Shown here piece by piece: positions 32,934-37,642 of a DNA stretch of 37,642 nt; position 1 is the stretch's first letter; each line of letters opens with the position of its first letter. The notes under the pieces are model-generated. The model searched no databases. It saw only the letters and a list, made by a program, of their open reading frames with translations, and had not been told where the DNA came from. The stretch is from Luminiphilus sp. (GTDB lineage Bacteria > Pseudomonadota > Gammaproteobacteria > Pseudomonadales > Halieaceae): NCBI GenBank assembly GCA_012270045.1, contig JAAXJC010000080.1:1-37642 (forward strand). The letters are read 5' to 3'. The translations under genes and the position numbers were made by a program.

Positions 32934-33956
32934 TCAGGTGTCGTCGGGCTCCCCTACCCGCACCAGATTTTTGCCCATGGTGTGACCGCCCATCATGTTG
33001 CTGTAGGCGGCACCCGCACCGGGCAGCCCCTCAGTGATATTTTCGATGGCCTGGATACGACCTTCCCTGGCCCAATCCTCCAGCTGTGCAGAAGCAGCGG
33101 GTATGTCCTCCAGATAGCTGTACAACAGAAAGCCCTTGATCGTCAGTTGCCGTTCGATAACCTGCCATAGGTTGTAGAGGGGCGTTGGGTTGGCGCTGTT
33201 GTTGTAGTCGCTGATCATGCCGCAGCCGACGATGCGGCCACCCTCGGCCATGGCGGTCAATGCCGCATCGAGAAGTTGGCCGCCGACGTTATCAAAATAA
33301 ACGTTCACGCCCTCGGGGCATGCCCTTGCCAGCGCCGCCGCCAGATCATCCTCCTGTCGGTAGTTGACCACGGCATCCACGTTCAGCTGCTGCAGCAGCC
33401 GACTTTTCTCGTCATTGCCAACGACTCCGACCACCCGGCAGCCATGCAGCTTAGCTATCTGGCAGGCCATACTGCCCGTCGCACCCGCAGCCGCACTGAC
33501 CAGCACCGTGTCACCGGCCTGAATCTGACCGATACGATGCAGGCCCACAAATGCCGTGTGCCCCGACCCCCCCAAGGCTCCCCCATACCAGCTCAAAGGC
33601 AGCTTGGGATCAGGGATCAGTTTGCGCAGCAGCACCGTGTCAGCGTCACACAGGGAGTAGTCCTCCCAGTGCTGCAGGCCAAATACCAGGTCCCCGGGCT
33701 CGAACCCCGGCAGGCGGGAACTCTCAACCCTTGCAATACTGGGCCCGCGGATCACACCACCAATGGCTATCGGCTCGAAATAATTGGCGGTTCCGTCCAG
33801 CCAACTGCGTATCGCCGCCTCCAGTGACAGGTACAGATTGCGCACCCGCATCTGACCGGGGCCTGGCTCAGGTACTGTCCCCTCGACAAGGCGGAAATCT
33901 TCCGGCACCGGTACGCCCCGGGGATGTGCCGCCAGCACAATCTGTCGATTCAACAT
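32934..33956 (-). CDS. Zinc-independent MDR oxidoreductase (CurA / prostaglandin-reductase type)
   Basis: A 340-residue member, third in the window: glycine-rich loop SAAAGATGSMACQ, family signature VYFDNVGG, CGMISDYN near the active site, and no zinc ligands. It is expected to be an NADPH-dependent enone reductase. I start it at 33956, where GGAG lies seven bases upstream, rather than at 33989, which falls within a palindrome. It is convergent with the ThuA-like gene and divergent from the cytochrome c/PQQ-like gene. Confidence 0.9.
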   Translation of the reverse strand: MLNRQIVLAAHPRGVPVPEDFRLVEGTVPEPGPGQMRVRNLYLSLEAAIRSWLDGTANYFEPIAIGGVIRGPSIARVESSRLPGFEPGDLVFGLQHWEDYSLCDADTVLLRKLIPDPKLPLSWYGGALGGSGHTAFVGLHRIGQIQAGDTVLVSAAAGATGSMACQIAKLHGCRVVGVVGNDEKSRLLQQLNVDAVVNYRQEDDLAAALARACPEGVNVYFDNVGGQLLDAALTAMAEGGRIVGCGMISDYNNSANPTPLYNLWQVIERQLTIKGFLLYSYLEDIPAASAQLEDWAREGRIQAIENITEGLPGAGAAYSNMMGGHTMGKNLVRVGEPDDT

Positions 33957-33983
33957 GTGGAGTCTCCGACGTTTCTTGGAAGA

Positions 33984-34016
33984 CTGCATTGTTGTGCAGC
34001 CTGAATACTTTATAGT
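33984..34016 (+). promoter_or_regulatory. Promoter with palindrome before the PQQ-like gene
   Basis: CTGCA-TTGTTG-TGCAG is a perfect five-base inverted repeat (33984-33999). Its TTGTTG spacer can serve as a -35 element, followed after 16 bases by TATAGT (34011-34016), about 70 bases before the ATG of the PQQ-like gene. It lies in a divergent gap. It is unlike the four shared operator-like sites, so another regulator may act here. Confidence 0.4.
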
Positions 34017-34087
34017 TAGCCGATGTAAGCCCTACCCTAACAATAAAAGCTGCGACAGAGCAGCGGGCGACGATCGGGGAGTTCCAT

Positions 34088-36043
34088 ATGATTCGGCGAC
34101 GAACCACGCCATTGGCGTACACCAACGCGCTGTACAGCGCACTACTAATACTGGTGCTGGGTTCTGCGCATCCGGTCCTGGCTGCGGAGCAAGCGGCGAC
34201 CCTGTCCTCCACCGATGAATTCCAGTCCGGCTCAGATTTCACCGATCGCAGCAAGCTTCCCGGAGCAGGCCTCTATCAAAAACACTGTGCCAGCTGTCAC
34301 CTGGGTCAGGTGTACAAGGCGCCCCATCAGTCCTGGCTGGAGATGATGCCCCAGGGGGCGCTTTACCGGACCATGAGCGAGGGCATCATGGCACCCCAGG
34401 CAGCCAAACTCTCAAACAAGCAGCGCATCGCCATTATTGAGTACCTGACGTCCCGCCACTTCAAATCTTCAGCCACTGACCCCGAACTGACCTACTGCGA
34501 CGCCGGGGGCGCGGGATTTGCTCCCTGGAACGAGGACGAAATCACGGGCTGGGGCCGGGACACCAGTCGGTTTGTGCCCGGGGATATCGCTGGAATGGAC
34601 AGTGATGACCTGCCGAATCTCGAATTGAAGTGGAGCTTTGGCTACCCCGGCGCCATGCGTGCGAGATCGCAGCCCGTAGTGGCCATGGGCGCGGTTTATA
34701 CTGGCAGTCAGGACGGCACCGTCTATGCCCTGGACCTGGAAACCGGCTGCGTGCGATGGGCCTTTGCGGCCAGCGCCGAGGTCCGCACCGGCATCGTGCT
34801 CGGTCAGCACGGCAGTGACCGCCCGCTGGCTTTTTTCGGGGACATCATTGCCAATCTCTACGCTGTCGATGCTCGCTCCGGGGAGTTGGTCTGGAAAATT
34901 AAGGCGGACGATCATCCCAGCGCCACCCTGACCGGAACGCCGGCCTTCCACGACGGCGTTCTTTACACGCCGGTATCGTCCCTGGAAGTGATTGCAGCGG
35001 CCGATCCGTCCTACCCCTGCTGCACCTTCAGAGGCAAAGTCATCGCCGTTGACGGTAGCAGCGGTACCCTGCGATGGGTGGCGCCCACCCTACCCCAGGT
35101 ACCCCGTAAACACGGCGTGACCAGTGCGGGTACCGCCATTCTCTCCCCTTCTGGGGCGCCGGTCTGGTCCAGCCCGACGCTGGACCCCGAGAATAATCGA
35201 ATGTTTTTCGGCAGCGGCGAAAATTATTCAACGCCGGCCGATGGCAACAGCGATGCCATTTTTGCGGTCCGGATGGATACCGGGGAGCGTTTGTGGGTAC
35301 GCCAGGTGTTCGCCGGTGACGCCTGGAATGTCGCCTGCATGATGTCGGTCACACACCCGAACTGTCCTCCCGAGCAGGGACCTGATTACGACCAGGGATC
35401 CAGCCCGCTGCTGATCAAAGGGATGGACGGCGGCGATTTAATCATTGCTGGCCACAAGGACGGCAACATCGTCGCCTACGATGCGGAGACGGGCGCTGAC
35501 CGGAAGTGGGTAACCAAGGTCGGCCGGGGTAGCATTCAGGGTGGCGTGCATTTCGGCATGGCCGCCGAGGGCGGCCGGATTTATGCTCCCATCAATGATA
35601 TGAACGACACCCGCAACGGCGATTATCTGGACCCCGAGCTGGCGCGACCCGGGGTTCATGCCCTCAATGCGGATGACGGCTCGGTGCTCTGGAGTCACCT
35701 TCAGGAAAACCTCTGCGGGGACGAGCGTCCCCTGTGTGACCCGGGGGTTTCGGCGCCACTCACCGCCCTGCCGGATGCAGTCATCGCAGGCCATCTCGAT
35801 GGCCACATCCGCGCTTACCACGGAGCCACGGGTGCGGTGCTGTGGGACTACGACACCGCCCGGCAATTTTCAACGATCAACGGCGTGCCCGCGTCGGGCG
35901 GCGGCATCAGTGGTGCCGGCGCGACAGTATCCGACGGCCACCTGGTGATCAACTCTGGCTACGGACTCTACTTTCACGAACCCGGTAACGCCCTGCTGGT
36001 CTTCGCTGTCCGCAGAGACGAGAGTATCGCCGCCACCCCCTGA
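34088..36043 (+). CDS. Secreted cytochrome c / PQQ-like beta-propeller dehydrogenase
   Basis: A complete 651-residue protein. It has a signal peptide (1 to about 33), a c-type heme site CASCH at 67-71 with a probable Met ligand in GIMAPQ, then a beta-propeller with repeated blade motifs (GTVYALDLETGCVRW, GKVIAVDGSSGTLRW, NIVAYDAETG). Vicinal cysteines C311-C312 (PCCTFRGK) match the other copy and the disulfide ring of quinoprotein alcohol dehydrogenases. The nearest named type is polyvinyl-alcohol dehydrogenase, where PQQ oxidises an alcohol and the fused heme takes the electrons in the periplasm. PQQ-ligand residues cannot be assigned without alignment. GGGGAG lies six bases before the ATG. 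No PQQ synthesis genes are in the window. Confidence 0.92.
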   Translation: MIRRRTTPLAYTNALYSALLILVLGSAHPVLAAEQAATLSSTDEFQSGSDFTDRSKLPGAGLYQKHCASCHLGQVYKAPHQSWLEMMPQGALYRTMSEGIMAPQAAKLSNKQRIAIIEYLTSRHFKSSATDPELTYCDAGGAGFAPWNEDEITGWGRDTSRFVPGDIAGMDSDDLPNLELKWSFGYPGAMRARSQPVVAMGAVYTGSQDGTVYALDLETGCVRWAFAASAEVRTGIVLGQHGSDRPLAFFGDIIANLYAVDARSGELVWKIKADDHPSATLTGTPAFHDGVLYTPVSSLEVIAAADPSYPCCTFRGKVIAVDGSSGTLRWVAPTLPQVPRKHGVTSAGTAILSPSGAPVWSSPTLDPENNRMFFGSGENYSTPADGNSDAIFAVRMDTGERLWVRQVFAGDAWNVACMMSVTHPNCPPEQGPDYDQGSSPLLIKGMDGGDLIIAGHKDGNIVAYDAETGADRKWVTKVGRGSIQGGVHFGMAAEGGRIYAPINDMNDTRNGDYLDPELARPGVHALNADDGSVLWSHLQENLCGDERPLCDPGVSAPLTALPDAVIAGHLDGHIRAYHGATGAVLWDYDTARQFSTINGVPASGGGISGAGATVSDGHLVINSGYGLYFHEPGNALLVFAVRRDESIAATP

Positions 36044-36060
36044 CGCCACCGTGGGCGTCA
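36041..36060. terminator. Stem-loop between convergent genes
   Basis: TGACGCC-ACCGTG-GGCGTCA: a perfect seven-base stem with a six-base loop that begins at the TGA of the PQQ-like gene. It is followed by a small second palindrome, CTATC-G-GATAG (36061-36071). It lies between convergent stops. No T-run follows. Confidence 0.45.
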
Positions 36061-36088
36061 CTATCGGATAGCGGTTCAGGGGCAGTTA

Positions 36089-37642
36089 TCAGACCAGGGT
36101 CAGCCCGTGCTTGGCCAGTGGGAAGGAGCGTATCCTGCGCCCGCAGGCGGCGAAAATTGCGTTGGCAACCGCGGGGGCGATGGGTGCCGTAGCTTGCTCA
36201 CCCACCCCGGTAGGCGGCTGCTCACTGGGCACGATATGTACTTCTATTTTTGGCATCTGGGAGATGCGCAGCGGCGTGTAGTCATGGAAGTTGCTCTGTT
36301 TCACACGCCCTGCCTCGTAATCAATGTTGCCCGTGGCCACGGCGCCAAGCCCAAGGGCAATTCCGCCCTGGATCTGGGCCTCGATATTCAACGGATTGAC
36401 GGCAAAACCACAGTCCACAACGCAGACCACCCGATCCACTGAAAACTCACCGTTGTCATGAACGGTGACCTCAGCCGCCTGGGCCGTGGGGGTGACGGAA
36501 TATACTCTGGCTGCCATACCCCAGCCCCGTCCCGCGCCCAGCGGTTGCTGCCACTGGGTTTTTTCCTTCAGCAGTTTCAGCACGGCCTGCATACGCGGAT
36601 GGTTGCGGGTCAGGTGCAGCCTCAGGTCCAGAGGATCATGCCCCCCCATATGCGCCAATTCGTCGAGAAAACATTCGTAGGCGACGCCGGTGTGGGTTTG
36701 CCCCACGCAGCGCCACTCGTGGGGGCGGATGCCTACCTTTGGTGGATTGTGGGACTCTATCCGATGGTTGGGAATCGTGTAGGAGGTGCCGTAGGGAAAC
36801 ACGCCAAAGGGTTCCTGCAGGCAGCCATCCAAAGAGTAGATATCCATGCCATCGACCATGTAAGCGGGATCGTGCTTGGTGTCCTGCATGATCGACTGTC
36901 CGACCACGGTCTGGTGCCAGGCCAGGGGGTAGCCCTGGTCATCCACGGCACCCCGCATACGGTGTACAAACAGGGGCCGGTAGTGGCCGCCCCGCATGTC
37001 TTCCTCCCGGGACCACAGCACCTGTACGGGCACGGATTCGCCCTGAGCCGCCTGCACCGCATCCATGGTGTAGTCCGCTGTTTTGCTGGCTCGCCGACCA
37101 AAGGTACCCCCCATCAACGGCCGATGGATGACCACCTTGTCCTGGGGCACATCGAGGTATCTGGCGACAATCTCCTGATCGTTACTCTGGTACTGGGTTC
37201 CCGACCAGATCTCACAGCCACCCTCATAAACCCTGGCCGTCGCATTCATAGGCTCCATGGTGGCATGGGCCAAATAGGGCATCTCGTATGTCACTTCAAG
37301 CTTGTTGTCGGCCTGAGCCAATACATCGAGGCTGTCGCCAATATCCTCGGCCAACATGCCTGGGGTTTCCGCCAGCTGACGATATTCCCGATAAAACTGG
37401 GCGGCAGACAGGGCCGCGTTGGGCCCCTCATCCCAGTTGATTGCCAGGGCATCGCGACCCTTTTTTGCCGTCCAGTAGTCCCTGGCAAGAACCACTACCC
37501 CGGCATCAATCACTTTGGCCTTGATCACCCCCGGAATGGCCAGGGCCGCCGTGTCGTCATAGCTTTTGACTGTGCCGCCGTACACCGGACAACGGGCTAC
37601 GGAACCGTAAAGCATACCGGGCAGCTTGATATCGATGCCAAA
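36089..37642 (-). CDS. Molybdopterin hydroxylase large subunit (isoquinoline 1-oxidoreductase beta-like), 5' end outside the window
   Basis: The frame is open to the right edge: 517 residues, roughly the C-terminal 70 percent of a 730-750-residue protein. Visible motifs: DIKLPGMLYGSVARCP at the edge, the molybdopterin loop GGTFGRRASKTADY, ECFLDELAHMGGHDPLDLR, QIQGGIALGLGAV, and GVGEQATAPIAPAVANAIF, which carries the active-site glutamate of this family. Such enzymes hydroxylate N-heterocycles or oxidise aldehydes using water. They need a small [2Fe-2S] subunit, which may lie beyond the right edge, upstream of this gene. Periplasmic forms pass electrons to cytochromes c. It is convergent with the cytochrome c/PQQ-like gene. 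Confidence 0.9.
   Translation of the reverse strand, partial: FGIDIKLPGMLYGSVARCPVYGGTVKSYDDTAALAIPGVIKAKVIDAGVVVLARDYWTAKKGRDALAINWDEGPNAALSAAQFYREYRQLAETPGMLAEDIGDSLDVLAQADNKLEVTYEMPYLAHATMEPMNATARVYEGGCEIWSGTQYQSNDQEIVARYLDVPQDKVVIHRPLMGGTFGRRASKTADYTMDAVQAAQGESVPVQVLWSREEDMRGGHYRPLFVHRMRGAVDDQGYPLAWHQTVVGQSIMQDTKHDPAYMVDGMDIYSLDGCLQEPFGVFPYGTSYTIPNHRIESHNPPKVGIRPHEWRCVGQTHTGVAYECFLDELAHMGGHDPLDLRLHLTRNHPRMQAVLKLLKEKTQWQQPLGAGRGWGMAARVYSVTPTAQAAEVTVHDNGEFSVDRVVCVVDCGFAVNPLNIEAQIQGGIALGLGAVATGNIDYEAGRVKQSNFHDYTPLRISQMPKIEVHIVPSEQPPTGVGEQATAPIAPAVANAIFAACGRRIRSFPLAKHGLTLV

Overview
The window looks like a high-GC gammaproteobacterial chromosome segment, most like the marine oligotrophic groups (Halieaceae/Spongiibacteraceae type). 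That placement is inferred from gene content and Shine-Dalgarno-led starts; there is no rRNA or other taxonomic marker. It is an almost gap-free catabolic island. I see no tRNA, rRNA, IS element, integrase or CRISPR array, and no stretch over 300 bases without a gene (the largest gap, 25566-25833, is a promoter region).

Layout. Positions 1-4189 (minus) hold a zinc-independent MDR reductase, a P450, a VOC protein and the 5' part of a secreted cytochrome c/PQQ-like dehydrogenase that starts with TTG and leaves the window on the left. Positions 4382-9524 hold a GFA-type zinc protein, two SDRs, a Rieske ferredoxin, a second MDR and a Rieske oxygenase alpha subunit cut by an in-frame TAA. Positions 9555-12443 (minus) are a TetR regulator, two SDRs and an NTF2-like protein. 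Diverging from TetR, 12680-18431 (plus) is an OB-fold/thiolase-like pair, an intact Rieske oxygenase, a ThuA-like protein and a secreted DUF3604 protein. Positions 18617-21022 are an HD-GYP sensor gene split by an in-frame TAG. Positions 21239-25565 (minus) are ferredoxin, amidohydrolase, MFS transporter, acyl-CoA dehydrogenase and NTF2-like protein. Positions 25834-30582 (plus) are an acyl-CoA synthetase, two acyl-CoA dehydrogenases and an SDR. Positions 30634-37642 hold a third Rieske oxygenase, a second ThuA-like protein, a third MDR, a second cytochrome c/PQQ-like protein and the C-terminal part of a molybdopterin hydroxylase that leaves the window on the right.

How they may work together (inference). 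P450, Rieske and PQQ/molybdenum enzymes can introduce and oxidise oxygen functions. The synthetase and the paired acyl-CoA dehydrogenases would start CoA-dependent side-chain breakdown. The OB-fold/thiolase-like pair resembles the ChsH2-DUF35/Ltp2 side-chain aldolase of steroid degradation. SDRs, MDRs, NTF2-like proteins and the amidohydrolase would process ring fragments. The substrate is probably a hydrophobic polycyclic, steroid- or terpenoid-like or alkyl-aromatic compound, but the sequence does not fix it.

The least obvious signal is a shared 18-bp imperfect inverted repeat, AAACAAAC-N2-GCTTGCTT. It occurs in four divergent promoter regions (6198, 8611, 12533, 25715), each overlapping the -35 element of a rightward promoter, and suggests that the cluster's TetR protein controls a single regulon. 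The other notable feature is two otherwise well-preserved genes (Rieske oxygenase, HD-GYP sensor) that each carry one in-frame stop codon.
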